Assembly (NCBI GenBank): GCA_934394815.1
Contig: CAKRRD010000014.1
Coordinates: 1-59,220 of the forward strand
Source of the DNA: an uncultured Acetatifactor sp.
Lineage (GTDB): Bacteria > Bacillota > Clostridia > Lachnospirales > Lachnospiraceae
DNA: 59,220 nucleotides
Reading direction: 5' to 3'
The position numbers were made by a program, and so were the translations under genes. The notes beneath the pieces are model-generated. The model was not told the origin of the DNA and did not search any database. It saw nothing but the letters and a program-made list of their open reading frames with translations. Of this stretch, positions 17,205 to 26,808 are shown piece after piece; position 1 is the stretch's first letter; every line of letters starts with the position of its first letter.

Positions 17205-18383
17205 ATGGAGAAAGGGAAAACATTCAGAGAACGCATGCTTGCCATAGCCCGGATCGGAAGACAGGAAGACGGCGGGATCAGCAGAGTGTTTGGTAGTGAT
17301 TATTATAAGGAAGCCGCCGGTAAAATCCTTCGGGAAATGCAGGAGCTTGGAATGCGTGCTTACATTGACCCGGTGGGTAATGTACATGGAATTCAGGAAT
17401 GCGGAAAGAAAAATGCAAAAGAGATTCTCATAGCCTCCCATCTGGATACGGTGAAAGAAGGCGGTGTATACGATGGCCTGCTGGGACTGATGGCGGGAAT
17501 CGAATGTGTACGCAGATTACAGGAGGAAAACCGAGAACTGCCGTATGATCTTCATGTGATTGCCACCAATGGAGAGGAAGGCAATGAACTGGGAGGAACC
17601 TTCGGAAGCAGATGCCTGATGGGCATGGCACCGACAGAGGATGCAGCCTATCTGGAACTGGCCGGAAAATACGGATTTACCAGAGAGGATCTCATAAACA
17701 GTATTTATGACACGTCCCGTTGTAAAGCGTATCTGGAACTGCATATCGAGCAGGGAAAAACGTTGGACGAGGAGAACATCCAGATCGGCGCAGTGACGGG
17801 GATCGTGGGATTACAGCGGTATAAGATAAAGATTCATGGCATCAGCAATCATGCGGGAACCACAATGATGGAATACCGGCAGGATGCGCTGGTGGAACTG
17901 GCACAGCTCATCGCGGATACGGACCGCTGGACCAGAGAAATCGGTAACCGCCTGGTATGCACCTTCAGCAGAATCCAGGTATCGCCCAATGTATTTGCGG
18001 TAATCAATAATGAGGCGGAAGTAATTCTGGAGTGTCGGAACCAGAACGTGGATACCATGGCGGAATTGATACAAAAGGTGCAACAGCGTATCGGGGAACT
18101 GCCGGATGCCAGCATGGAACAGATCGTCAGAAAAGAGCCGGTCACCTGTGCTCCCGATATTGTGGATGCGGTGGAGGCTTCCGCCGGAGAACTTGGATGC
18201 ACATGCATACGGATGCCGAGCGGAGCGACTCACGACGGTAACTGTTTTGCAACGAAGATGCCCATCGGCATGATCTTTGTTCCCAGTGTCGGAGGACTGA
18301 GCCACTGCAAGGAAGAATATACTCCTTGGGAAGATGTGGACCGGGGAGTGGAGGTATTGTATCAGACATTATTGAAAATATAG
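17205..18383 (+). CDS. N-carbamoyl-L-amino acid / allantoate amidohydrolase family
   Basis: An M20-type Zn/Mn hydrolase of 392 residues in the HyuC/AllC group. Signatures are SHLDTVKEGGVYDG (metal His and Asp), NGEEGNELGGTFGSR, LELHIEQG, NHAGTT in the dimer interface, SGATHDGNCF and a C-terminal VGGLSHCKEEYT. Relatives remove the carbamoyl group from N-carbamoyl amino acids, or act on allantoate or ureidoglycolate, releasing ammonia and carbon dioxide. Its place directly before the cyclic amidohydrolase gives the classic hydantoin order: ring opening, then decarbamoylation. The ATG at 17205 has a GGAGGAAGG site. Confidence 0.88.
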   Translation: MEKGKTFRERMLAIARIGRQEDGGISRVFGSDYYKEAAGKILREMQELGMRAYIDPVGNVHGIQECGKKNAKEILIASHLDTVKEGGVYDGLLGLMAGIECVRRLQEENRELPYDLHVIATNGEEGNELGGTFGSRCLMGMAPTEDAAYLELAGKYGFTREDLINSIYDTSRCKAYLELHIEQGKTLDEENIQIGAVTGIVGLQRYKIKIHGISNHAGTTMMEYRQDALVELAQLIADTDRWTREIGNRLVCTFSRIQVSPNVFAVINNEAEVILECRNQNVDTMAELIQKVQQRIGELPDASMEQIVRKEPVTCAPDIVDAVEASAGELGCTCIRMPSGATHDGNCFATKMPIGMIFVPSVGGLSHCKEEYTPWEDVDRGVEVLYQTLLKI

Positions 18384-18406
18384 ACAGAAGGACAGGAGGA
18401 AACATT

Positions 18407-19798
18407 ATGTTGGATTTAATTTTGAAAAATGCAAATGTTTTTGTGGGAGATTCTTTCAGCAAGGTAAGTGTCGGTGTAAAGGATGGCAGGATCGTGACCA
18501 TCTGTGAAGATGCTTATATGCCGGAAGCAAAAGAGGTAATGGATTTGACCGGACAGTATCTGATTCCGGGCACCATTGATACGCATATGCATGTACGGGA
18601 TCCCGGACATGTGGAAAGAGGCAACTTCTATACGGAGACCATGTGTGCGGCAGCAGGCGGCGTAACTACCATTATGGAGCATCCCATCAGTGTTCCCCCT
18701 CAGTACAATGTGGAAATTCTGGAGAACCGTATCAAACGTGCAGAAGACCAGTGCGTGGTAGATTTCTGCTTCTATGGAGCGGCAGGAGCAGAGTTCCCGG
18801 AGGAGATCACGAAGCTGGCAGCAGACGGCCGGATCGTGGCATTCAAATCCTTCCTGCATCAGGCACCCCAGGGCAGATATGACGAATTTAAAGGACTGAC
18901 CATGGCCGATGACGCAGAACTGTTAGTAGGCATGACAGAGATTGCCAAGACAGGGCTGCTGTGTGCGTTCCATTCCGAGAATAATGACCTGATCAATTAT
19001 TACAGCAAGAAATTCCAGGAGGAAGGCCGGGTCAGCGGAAGAGACCATTCCCTGTCCAGACCGGTATTCACGGAAGTACAGTCGGTAGAAAGAGTACTGC
19101 GCTTTGCCAAAGAGACCGGAGCAAGAGTAGAGATTGCCCATGTATCTACGCCCCAGGCCATGGAACTGATCGTGAAAGCAAGACAGGAAGGTCAGGATGT
19201 CTATATTGAAACCTGTCCTCATTACCTGTTCCTGGATGAGGATGACCAGGCGAAATTCGGACCGTTTTCCAAGTGCAATCCGCCTTTGAGAAAGAAGGAA
19301 CTGCAGGAAGGGTTATGGAAATTTATCAACGATGGCAGCGTGGACTATATCGGAAGTGATCACAGTCCGTTCCTGCTGGAGGAAAAGACCAGAGGACTGG
19401 ATAATATCTTCAAGGCAAATGCAGGCTTCCCCGGTGCGGATCTCCGCCTGCCGCTGATGCTGGATGCTGTGACCAAGGGTAAGGTAAAACTGGAAAGGGT
19501 CATTGAACTGTTATGCACCAATCCTGCCAAAATCTTTAATATTTATCCTCAGAAGGGTGAGATCCGCGTAGGTGCGGATGCCGATTTTGTATCCTTTAAT
19601 CTGGACAACGAGATGATCGTAGACAAGAATAAGTGCTATTCCCATGCAAAAGAGATTGCGATTCCTTATGACGGATGGAAGCTTCATTGCCAGCTGACCA
19701 GTACTGTTGTAAGAGGAAGAGTTGTCATGAAGGATGGCATAGTAGACGAGTCAGCCAAAGCATATGGCAGGCTGGTAACACCTAATAAGAGAAATTAG
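18407..19798 (+). CDS. Cyclic amidohydrolase (hydantoinase/allantoinase/dihydropyrimidinase family), copy 1
   Basis: An amidohydrolase-superfamily enzyme of 463 residues with a binuclear metal site: DTHMHVRD (HxH), FKSF (carboxylated Lys), HSEN, EIAHVST (His) and GSDHSP (Asp). It opens five- or six-membered cyclic amides such as hydantoins, allantoin or dihydropyrimidines to N-carbamoyl acids. Sequence alone does not separate hydantoinase from allantoinase here; the Arg-Asp-Pro after HxH is closer to allantoinase-like members. The ATG at 18407 follows AGGAGG. A second, diverged copy lies at 25.4 kb in another unit under the same control. Confidence 0.88.
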   Translation: MLDLILKNANVFVGDSFSKVSVGVKDGRIVTICEDAYMPEAKEVMDLTGQYLIPGTIDTHMHVRDPGHVERGNFYTETMCAAAGGVTTIMEHPISVPPQYNVEILENRIKRAEDQCVVDFCFYGAAGAEFPEEITKLAADGRIVAFKSFLHQAPQGRYDEFKGLTMADDAELLVGMTEIAKTGLLCAFHSENNDLINYYSKKFQEEGRVSGRDHSLSRPVFTEVQSVERVLRFAKETGARVEIAHVSTPQAMELIVKARQEGQDVYIETCPHYLFLDEDDQAKFGPFSKCNPPLRKKELQEGLWKFINDGSVDYIGSDHSPFLLEEKTRGLDNIFKANAGFPGADLRLPLMLDAVTKGKVKLERVIELLCTNPAKIFNIYPQKGEIRVGADADFVSFNLDNEMIVDKNKCYSHAKEIAIPYDGWKLHCQLTSTVVRGRVVMKDGIVDESAKAYGRLVTPNKRN

Positions 19799-19844
19799 GA
19801 ATCCGGCAGAGCAGGAGCAAATAGGGAAAAGAGGTCAGCAGCGG

Positions 19845-21122
19845 ATGAGAGCAACGGATGAAACAACGGAAAAACTGAGAGATGTGCGGGACGAACTTCT
19901 GAAAAAATATCAGGAATATAAGGACAGGGGGCTGTCCCTGAATATCAGCAGAGGACTGCCCTGTAAGGAACAGCTGGATCTGAACAGGGAAATGTTCCAT
20001 ATTCTGGATGAGACAAACTGTTATGCGGAAGATGGAACAGATACCAGAAATTATGGAGTCATGTATGGCCTTCCGGAATGTATCCATCTGTTTTCGGAAC
20101 TGCTTCATATTCCGGAGAAGAACATTGTGTTAGGCGGGGAATCCAGCCTGAATCTGATGTATGACCAGTTTATGAGATATTATGCCTTCGGTACGCTGGG
20201 CAGTGAACCGTGGTGCAGGCAGGGACATCTGAAATGGTTATGTCCGGTTCCGGGATATGACTGTCATTTTAATCTGACAGAAGCTCTGGGATTTGAGATG
20301 ATCAATATTCCCATGAGCAAAGAGGGACCGGACATGGATCTGATCGAAAAACTGGTGGCAGAGGATCCTTCGATCAAGGGAATCTGGTGTGTGCCCCAGT
20401 ATACCAACCCGCAGGGGTACTGCTACAGTGATGAGACGGTGGAACGTCTGGCAAAAATGAAAACAGCGGCTAAGGATTTCCGCATTTTCTGGGATAATGC
20501 TTATGCGGTCCATCATTTATACAAGGAAAATATTGTAAAAGATATTTTCGAGGCGGCAAAGCCTTATGGAAATGAGAATCGTATCCTGTATTTCTTTTCA
20601 ACGGCCAAGATCACTTTCCCCGGTTCCGGTGTCTGCCTGATGGCCACCGGAGACGAAGGCATCGCGGAAGTGAAGGAATTATTAAAGCTGCAGATTTTCA
20701 GCCATGACAAGCTGAACCAGCTGCGTCATGTAAAATATCTCAGATCTCCGGAACACATCAAGGAGCATATGAAAGATATTGCAGAGATTCTTCGCCCTCG
20801 TTTCGATCTGGTGGACGGGCTGTTGTCGGAGGGGATTTTATATGAAGATCTCTTGAACTGGTTTAAGCCGGATGGAGGATATTTTATCACGGTGGACAGC
20901 TATCCCGGCTGTGCGGCAGAGATATTGCGTAAGATGGAAGAAGCAGGAGTCAGGGTGGCGACGGCCGGAGCAACCTATCCGTATCACAAAGATCCCTGCG
21001 ACACCAATATCCGGCTGGCACCTACTTATCCGCCGGTGGAAGAACTGACCACAGCGATAAAGTTATTCTGCATTGTGGCGAATCTTGTGGGAATTGAGAA
21101 AATACTGGAGGAGAGATCGTGA
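19845..21122 (+). CDS. Type Ic aspartate aminotransferase-like enzyme
   Basis: A PLP enzyme of 425 residues in the Ic aminotransferase group (Pfam Asp_aminotransf type), recognised from the LNISRGLPCKEQLDL opening, DTRNYG, VPQYTNPQG, IFWDNAYAVHH (Asp/Tyr contacts) and FSTAKITFPGSGV (Schiff-base Lys). Characterised relatives act on aspartate or tyrosine. Here it probably moves the amino group off the amino acid freed by the carbamoylase, giving a 2-oxo acid. Its stop overlaps the start of the next gene as GTGA, which implies translational coupling with the dehydrogenase. Confidence 0.87.
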   Translation: MRATDETTEKLRDVRDELLKKYQEYKDRGLSLNISRGLPCKEQLDLNREMFHILDETNCYAEDGTDTRNYGVMYGLPECIHLFSELLHIPEKNIVLGGESSLNLMYDQFMRYYAFGTLGSEPWCRQGHLKWLCPVPGYDCHFNLTEALGFEMINIPMSKEGPDMDLIEKLVAEDPSIKGIWCVPQYTNPQGYCYSDETVERLAKMKTAAKDFRIFWDNAYAVHHLYKENIVKDIFEAAKPYGNENRILYFFSTAKITFPGSGVCLMATGDEGIAEVKELLKLQIFSHDKLNQLRHVKYLRSPEHIKEHMKDIAEILRPRFDLVDGLLSEGILYEDLLNWFKPDGGYFITVDSYPGCAAEILRKMEEAGVRVATAGATYPYHKDPCDTNIRLAPTYPPVEELTTAIKLFCIVANLVGIEKILEERS

Positions 21123-22078
21123 AATATCTGTGCAATGAACTCTACAGACACTTGCTTCCCGGATCTTTAGATGACAGAATTCTGTATTTGTCCAATGAGG
21201 AATGCGAAAATTGCGGCAGAGGATATGATCTGTCAGGAATCGAAGGCATGATCGGACAGCCTTTCTATGTGAATAAACCATTTTTGGACCGCATGCCGAA
21301 GTTAAAATGGGTGCAGATCACGGGAGCGGGCTATGACAGGGCAGATGTGGAGGAACTGAAAAAAAGAGAGATTATCCTGACCAATACGCGGGGAGTTATG
21401 AGCATTTCCATTGCAGAAGATGTTTTTGCCAAGATGCTTTTCTTCTCCAGGGAAATTCGCCATATGGAGGATGACAGCAGAGACAGACACTGGGATATGT
21501 TTGGACAGGATCAGTGGATGTGCAGCTGTTATACGGATCTGTATGGCAAGACACTGGGGATTCTGGGCTATGGATCCATTGGATCGGAGATCGCGAAAAG
21601 GGCAGCAGCCTTTGGCATGAAAATCCATGTTTTTTCCAGACACCCGGTCACAGATCCGCTTGTGACAAGATGCTTTGCAGGACAGGAGAGTCTATGGGAG
21701 TTCTACGGAAGCTGTGACTTCCTGGTTCTGGCACTGCCGTTGACAGCCGATACGCACCATATGATAGACCGTAAGGCATTCCTTGCCATGAAAGAATCTG
21801 CAGTGCTGATCAATGTGGCCAGAGGCCCCATTGTAGATACACAGGCACTGCTTTGGGCATTGGAGGAAGACCGGATCCGTGGGGCGGCCCTGGATGTTTT
21901 TGAACAGGAGCCGCTGCCGGAGGACAGTGTGCTATGGCACCATCCGAAGCTGTTTTTGACCCCTCATAAAGCCGGGATGGGAGACAGCTGGAAACGGTTT
22001 ATCGGCGAACTGATCGTGCGCAATATTGAACATTTTGAATTGCAGGAAGCACTGGAAAACAGAATAATTATCGCATAG
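21119..22078 (+). CDS. D-isomer-specific 2-hydroxyacid dehydrogenase
   Basis: An NAD(P)-dependent dehydrogenase of 319 residues: GYGSIG nucleotide motif in the Rossmann domain, catalytic Arg in INVARGPIVDT, Glu in EQEPLP and His in TPHKAG. It reduces a 2-oxo acid to a D-2-hydroxy acid or the reverse. The GTG start overlaps the aminotransferase stop, so the two proteins are made together and probably act in series. The last codons (Ile-Ile-Ala-stop) are also part of the TATC-N7-GATA box of the next promoter, an unusual overlap of coding and operator sequence. Confidence 0.9.
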   Translation: MKYLCNELYRHLLPGSLDDRILYLSNEECENCGRGYDLSGIEGMIGQPFYVNKPFLDRMPKLKWVQITGAGYDRADVEELKKREIILTNTRGVMSISIAEDVFAKMLFFSREIRHMEDDSRDRHWDMFGQDQWMCSCYTDLYGKTLGILGYGSIGSEIAKRAAAFGMKIHVFSRHPVTDPLVTRCFAGQESLWEFYGSCDFLVLALPLTADTHHMIDRKAFLAMKESAVLINVARGPIVDTQALLWALEEDRIRGAALDVFEQEPLPEDSVLWHHPKLFLTPHKAGMGDSWKRFIGELIVRNIEHFELQEALENRIIIA

Positions 22079-22149
22079 TGATAGAAATAAAAATAATTAA
22101 AACAAATATAGATAAAAGCATTGACAACCTGATGACTTTGCTATATGAT
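22069..22149 (+). promoter_or_regulatory. Promoter C with TATC-N7-GATA operator inside the preceding stop region
   Basis: The box TATC-GCATAGT-GATA (22069-22083) spans the stop of the dehydrogenase. The promoter is TTGACA (22121-22126), N17, TATGAT (22144-22149). The gap from box to -35 is 37 bp, about two helical turns more than at A, B and D, so the box stays on the same DNA face (about -81 versus -61). Confidence 0.68.
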
Positions 22150-22171
22150 GCAACTAATTTAAACACAAAGC

Positions 22172-22209
22172 GAACAAGGGCGTTCATCATAAGAGATGAA
22201 CGTCCTTTT
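22172..22209 (+). promoter_or_regulatory. Leader C: hexaloop hairpin overlapping an intrinsic terminator
   Basis: GAAC-AAGGGC-GTTC (22172-22185) overlaps an 11-bp terminator stem (22178-22188 with 22195-22205, one wobble) and a short T tract. A further 9-bp pairing (AAACACAAA 22161-22169 with TTTGTGTTT 22207-22215) could extend the structure. Confidence 0.68.
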
Positions 22210-22245
22210 GTGTTTGAAGGAGAAAAGAAGAGAGGAGAACACAGT

Positions 22246-23133
22246 ATGAAAAATCACATCAACAAATTACTTTCACTCGGCATGGCATTGACCATGATCG
22301 CAACAATGGCAGGGTGCGGCAGTGCAGAAACAACGGCATCTACCGACAGTGGTACTACAGCTTCTACGGAAAGCGCAGCATCCACTGCAGCCGCTTCTGG
22401 AACAGGAGAGGTTACCAAGGTTGTCTTTGGTATTAAACAGGATCTGATTCCTAATTCTTATGTGGATGAAAACGGAAAGCCTGCCGGACAGAACATCGAA
22501 GTGTATGAGAAGATTGACGAACTGTTACCGCAGTATGAATTCGAATATGATGCTGTGGATGCGGATTCCATTCTTCTGGGAATTGATTCCGGAAAGTATG
22601 CAGGCGGTCTGGGCAACTATTTCTGGAATGAGAGCCGTGCGGAAAAATATCTGTTCCCGGAGAAGAATATCAGTGCGGGAGTTCTTGGATTTATCACGAC
22701 CAAGGATCATGAAGACCTTACTTCCTATGATGATGTTGCAGCACAGGAATTGACAGTGGCACCCAAGGTCTCATCGGATGCAGTTTATGCTACTATCCAG
22801 GAATACAACAATGAACACCCCGATAAAACTGTAAAGTGCGATACGGTAGGAGAAAAACTGGCGGTGGGAGAAGCGATGAAGCAGGTCATGGAAGGAAGAT
22901 ACGATCTTTGTGTATTCCTGAAAAATAATTATGACAGTGTAAAGGACGAAGTTGATCCCAATGGCGATCTGATATTTATTCCGTTTACTTCCATTAAGAC
23001 CTGGGTAATTTTCGGACAGGGACAGGAGGAATTGATAAAAGCTATTGACGGAGCAATGCAGACCCTGGAGGAAAACGGGACATTAGAAGAAATTTCCATG
23101 AAGTACTATGGTGAGAATGTATATCGCTATTAA
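22246..23133 (+). CDS. Amino acid ABC transporter substrate-binding lipoprotein
   Basis: A solute-binding protein of 295 residues. The lipoprotein signal peptide has lipobox MAGC (Cys about residue 25), followed by a Ser/Thr/Ala-rich tether and a family 3 type II periplasmic-binding fold (VVFGIKQDLIPNSY onward). It is anchored outside the membrane and delivers a solute to the two permeases and ATPase downstream. It is only distantly like the two binding proteins at 28.9-30.8 kb, so its ligand probably differs. The ATG at 22246 follows AGAGGAG. A hairpin after the gene separates it from the permeases. Confidence 0.92.
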   Translation: MKNHINKLLSLGMALTMIATMAGCGSAETTASTDSGTTASTESAASTAAASGTGEVTKVVFGIKQDLIPNSYVDENGKPAGQNIEVYEKIDELLPQYEFEYDAVDADSILLGIDSGKYAGGLGNYFWNESRAEKYLFPEKNISAGVLGFITTKDHEDLTSYDDVAAQELTVAPKVSSDAVYATIQEYNNEHPDKTVKCDTVGEKLAVGEAMKQVMEGRYDLCVFLKNNYDSVKDEVDPNGDLIFIPFTSIKTWVIFGQGQEELIKAIDGAMQTLEENGTLEEISMKYYGENVYRY

Positions 23134-23143
23134 GATATAAAGA

Positions 23144-23178
23144 AAAAGGGAAGCGGCTATGCACAGCTTCCCTTTTTT
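23144..23178 (+). terminator. Intercistronic hairpin with T tract
   Basis: AAAAGGGAAGC pairs with GCTTCCCTTTT around an 11-nt loop, followed by a T run. It lies between the binding-protein gene and the first permease and probably lowers permease expression relative to the binding protein. It lacks the hexaloop motif of the leaders. Confidence 0.78.
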
Positions 23179-23194
23179 AGAAGGAGTGACGAAT

Positions 23195-23917
23195 ATGAGA
23201 TTATTTGTACCGGAACAATGTGCAGATGCTATTTTGAAATTGCTGCCTTATATCCCGTATACACTTTTAGTGGTAATTGTTGCAATGTTTCTCAGTTCCC
23301 TGTTTGGACTGATTCTGGCATATATGAAACTGTCGGGGAATAAAGTGGCAAAATCTGTTGCAGTGATAATTACGGAGATGGTGAGAGGAACCCCGTTTCT
23401 GATTCTTTTGTTTGTAGTATTTTATGCACTGCCTGAATTGCTGAAGATGATTCACATCAATATGGATGGGGTGGGGAAACTTACCTATCTTTTCATTACG
23501 TTGACGCTTTTCAGCGGCTCCAGACTGGCAGAGGTTTTCCGGTCAGCATATGAAGCGGTAGACTCTACACAGATGGAGGCCGCAGTGAGTTGCGGGCTTT
23601 CCGGATTTCAGGCATTTTATCGTATTATACTTCCCCAGGCTTTTTACATAGCACTTCCGAATCTCGGGAATTCGCTGCTGGCGGTACTTATGGAAACTTC
23701 TTTGGGTTATACGATTGGTCTGGTGGACATCATGGGCAAGGCCAAACTGATCAATAGTTTTTCTTACAGCACATATACGCTGGAAATATATCTGGCGGTG
23801 GCATTGATTTACTGGTTTTTATCTTTTTTAATAGACAGATTGTTTGGAGCTATGGAGCAGACTGCAGGAAAGCCTTATAAAATGGTTACGGACAGTGGGA
23901 AAGGAGAGAAAACATGA
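23195..23917 (+). CDS. Amino acid ABC transporter permease, subunit 1
   Basis: A PAAT permease of 240 residues with several hydrophobic helices and the EAA-loop segment MEAAVSCGLSGFQAFYRIILPQA. TEMVRGTPFLILL matches the family. The ATG at 23195 follows AAGGAG. It overlaps the next permease by four bases (ATGA), implying a coupled heterodimeric channel. Confidence 0.93.
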   Translation: MRLFVPEQCADAILKLLPYIPYTLLVVIVAMFLSSLFGLILAYMKLSGNKVAKSVAVIITEMVRGTPFLILLFVVFYALPELLKMIHINMDGVGKLTYLFITLTLFSGSRLAEVFRSAYEAVDSTQMEAAVSCGLSGFQAFYRIILPQAFYIALPNLGNSLLAVLMETSLGYTIGLVDIMGKAKLINSFSYSTYTLEIYLAVALIYWFLSFLIDRLFGAMEQTAGKPYKMVTDSGKGEKT

Positions 23918-24624
23918 AATACAGTGTTGCATTTATCAGAGAAAATTTTCTGTTTATCTTAGGCGGGATTCCGGTATCTCTGGAAGTGGTAGCAGTGGCA
24001 CTTCTGATCTCCACACCGCTTGGATTTATGCTGGCACTATTGCGCAATAAGAAAATACCGGTGATCGATCAGCTTCTGGCATTATATGTTTCTTTCATGC
24101 GAGGAACACCGCTTATCGTACAGATATTCATTATGTACAGCGGCGGTCCCCGTTTCCTCAATGCGCTGGTAAAACAAATGGGACTGGAAATAGATGTATT
24201 TGGTGTGAATCCCATCCACTATGCTTTTGCAGTATTCAGCATCAACAGTACAGCATTCATGTGTGAAGTATTTCGTTCTGCACTGGCAAGCGTCGGGAAG
24301 GAACAGATGGAGGCAGCGGTTTCGGTAGGATTGACCAAAGCACAGGCTTACAGGAGAATTATTTTACCGCAGGCAATGGTCAGTGCAATTCCTAATATTT
24401 GCAATAATACATTGAAACTGTTCAAAAATACTTCATTGGTTTATGTCATGTCCATTATGGATATTACCGGACGCGCAAAATATGCGGCAGGAGAAGGATA
24501 TAATTATATTGAAGCATATACAATGATATTTATTGTGTACATTGTGATCTGCCTGTTAATGGAAAGAGGATTTGCGATGCTTGAGGACCGCCTGAAAGTA
24601 TTCCGCAAGCCATTGGCCGCCTGA
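23914..24624 (+). CDS. Amino acid ABC transporter permease, subunit 2
   Basis: A second PAAT permease of 236 residues with the family segments [16 protein letters not shown] and [24 protein letters not shown]. It starts at ATGA overlapping the stop of subunit 1. The two differ clearly in sequence, so unit C has a heterodimeric channel, unlike the single-permease unit A. Confidence 0.93.
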   Translation: MKYSVAFIRENFLFILGGIPVSLEVVAVALLISTPLGFMLALLRNKKIPVIDQLLALYVSFMRGTPLIVQIFIMYSGGPRFLNALVKQMGLEIDVFGVNPIHYAFAVFSINSTAFMCEVFRSALASVGKEQMEAAVSVGLTKAQAYRRIILPQAMVSAIPNICNNTLKLFKNTSLVYVMSIMDITGRAKYAAGEGYNYIEAYTMIFIVYIVICLLMERGFAMLEDRLKVFRKPLAA

Positions 24625-24647
24625 TCGAGGGAAAGAGAGGAAACAAG

Positions 24648-25391
24648 ATGATAGAGATAAGCCATGTAAAAAAGAGTTTTGGAGATAATTGTGTCATTAA
24701 AGATGTAAATCTGAGAATGAAAAAAGGAGACGTGGTAGTCATTCTCGGGCCGAGCGGTTCGGGAAAAACAACTTTTTTAAGATGCCTGAATTTCCTGGAA
24801 AAGGCAGATGCCGGTTCCATGGTGCTGGGAGACATGGCGGTGGATTTTGCAGAGGCAACCAAAGAGGATATTTTGCAGGTAAGGAAGAAAACGGCATTTG
24901 TATTTCAAAATTATGCTCTTTTCCGCAATAAAACGGTGATTCAGAATGTGATGGAAGGTCTGGTGATCGGTCGTAAGATGCCGAAAAAGGAAGCCAGAAA
25001 AATAGCGGAAAACGCGTTGACCAAGGTGGGACTTGCAAACCGGCTGGAGTATTATCCCTCTCAGTTATCCGGAGGACAGCAACAGAGAGTTGGAATTGCC
25101 AGAGCCATTGCATTAAACCCGGAAGTCATTTTGTTTGACGAGCCGACTTCTGCATTGGATCCGGAACTGATCGGTGAAGTATTATCCATTATGAAACAAC
25201 TTGCGGAAGAGGGCGCGACCATGATTGTGGTCACTCACGAAATGTCGTTTGCCAGAGAAGTGGCAACACATGTTATTTTCATGGACGGCGGCTATATTAT
25301 AGAAGAAGGAACACCTGAGGAAATCTTTGCCGGGGCAACACAGGAACGTACCAGAGCCTTTTTAAAGCGCATCACACAGCAGAAGGGGTAA
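24648..25391 (+). CDS. Amino acid ABC transporter ATP-binding protein
   Basis: An ATPase of 247 residues in the GlnQ class: Walker [10 protein letters not shown], signature LSGGQQQR, Walker [13 protein letters not shown] and switch His in VTHEMSFA. It completes the importer begun at 22246. It is a clear relative of, but distinct from, the ATPase of unit A. The gene lies 16 bp upstream of a cyclic amidohydrolase, linking uptake directly to ring opening. Confidence 0.95.
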   Translation: MIEISHVKKSFGDNCVIKDVNLRMKKGDVVVILGPSGSGKTTFLRCLNFLEKADAGSMVLGDMAVDFAEATKEDILQVRKKTAFVFQNYALFRNKTVIQNVMEGLVIGRKMPKKEARKIAENALTKVGLANRLEYYPSQLSGGQQQRVGIARAIALNPEVILFDEPTSALDPELIGEVLSIMKQLAEEGATMIVVTHEMSFAREVATHVIFMDGGYIIEEGTPEEIFAGATQERTRAFLKRITQQKG

Positions 25392-25407
25392 AGGAGGCAA
25401 AAAGCGA

Positions 25408-26802
25408 ATGGAACTACTGATCAGCGGTGGACAGGTTCTTTTGGATGGAGGGCTTCAGAAATGCGATATAGGAATTGAAAAGGGACGGATTGTGTCCCTG
25501 CAAAAATCCGGGCAGGCGAAGCCGGACCAATATGATCGGGTCATTGATGCTGCCGGAAAGTATGTGCTACCGGGAAGCATTGATACACATGTACATATAC
25601 GTGCACCGGGAGGCGATCACAGAGAGACTTTCCTTACAGGTACCATGGCGGCAGCAGCCGGTGGAACAACCATGATCATGGAGCAGCCAATCTGTAATCC
25701 GACACCCTACAACAGAGAGAATCTGGAGTACAGGAATTCTTTTGCCGGCAAAGAGGCAGTGGTAGATTATGGCTTTTACGGGGCAGCGGGATGTGAATAT
25801 CCTGAAAAAATAGACGAACTGAAAGATTCAGGGATTCTGGCGTATAAAACATTTCTCCAGGGACCGGTACCCGGAAGAGAAGCAGAATTTACCAATCTGT
25901 TTATGGATGATGATGCAAAACTGTTTCGTGGAATGATGGATGTGGCAAAGACAGGAAAAGCATTGATGATTCATGCGGAGAATCATAAGGTGATCGGCGT
26001 GCTGGAACAGGAACTCCGCCGTCAGGGCAGGACGACGGGAATAGCCCATGTGAGGTCAAGACCTGATTTCACAGAAACAGAGACAATTCGAAAGATTATT
26101 TCTTTTGCGGAAGTCACAGGAACCAGGTTGATCTTTGCCCATGTCTCTACAGCAGAAGCAATGGAGGATATCCGCAGGGCAAAACTTTCCGGCATGGAGG
26201 TATATTGTGAGACCTGTGTGCACTATCTGACATTGACGCAGAAAGCACTGGAACAGTTCGGACCTTTTGCAAAGTGTAATCCGCCGGTGAGAGATCCGGA
26301 GAATCAGAAAGGACTGTGGCAGTTTTGTAATGACGGTTATACGGTTGACGCTATCGGAAGTGATCATTCTCCGTTTCTATATCATGAAAAAGCGGATTTC
26401 GCAGAGGACATTTTCAAGGCACCGCCGGGACTTGTGGGAATAGACCTACGGGTTCCCCTGATGCTGGATGCCGTACTCCGGGGCAAAAGCACCTTGGAGA
26501 ACATGGTGGAACTGCTGAGTCTGCGGCCGGCGAAAATGCTGGGAATCCAGGACAGAAAGGGCAGGATTGCCCTTGGACAGGATGCAGATCTTTTGATTTT
26601 TGACAAAAGGGGAAAGACTCTGGTGGATCGGAATAAAAGCTATTCCAGATCAGCGGAAAGCCAGATGGTATATCAGGGACAGACTCTGAAGGGAAGCATT
26701 GACAAGACATTGGTCCGCGGAAAAATCGTTGCAGAGTGCGGAAAAGTAAATCCGGAAAATGCCGGATACGGACAATGGATCCGACCGGAAAATGCGAGGT
26801 AG
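25408..26802 (+). CDS. Cyclic amidohydrolase (hydantoinase/allantoinase family), copy 2
   Basis: An enzyme of 464 residues with the full metal set: DTHVHIRAPG (HxH), AYKTF (carboxylated Lys), HAEN, FAHVST and GSDHSP. It shares many blocks with copy 1 (FYGAAG, SRPxFTE, KCNPP, LPLMLDAV-like) but is clearly diverged, so the two probably have different ring substrates or stereopreference. It has an AGGAGG-type ribosome site. It sits between the importer and the enolase-superfamily gene, so its substrate is plausibly what that importer carries. Confidence 0.88.
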   Translation: MELLISGGQVLLDGGLQKCDIGIEKGRIVSLQKSGQAKPDQYDRVIDAAGKYVLPGSIDTHVHIRAPGGDHRETFLTGTMAAAAGGTTMIMEQPICNPTPYNRENLEYRNSFAGKEAVVDYGFYGAAGCEYPEKIDELKDSGILAYKTFLQGPVPGREAEFTNLFMDDDAKLFRGMMDVAKTGKALMIHAENHKVIGVLEQELRRQGRTTGIAHVRSRPDFTETETIRKIISFAEVTGTRLIFAHVSTAEAMEDIRRAKLSGMEVYCETCVHYLTLTQKALEQFGPFAKCNPPVRDPENQKGLWQFCNDGYTVDAIGSDHSPFLYHEKADFAEDIFKAPPGLVGIDLRVPLMLDAVLRGKSTLENMVELLSLRPAKMLGIQDRKGRIALGQDADLLIFDKRGKTLVDRNKSYSRSAESQMVYQGQTLKGSIDKTLVRGKIVAECGKVNPENAGYGQWIRPENAR

Positions 26803-26808
26803 AAGAGC

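Noticed and set aside
23144..23178. Another regulated antitermination leader
   Set aside because: It lies between two genes of one operon and lacks the hexaloop; a standard expression-ratio hairpin explains it.
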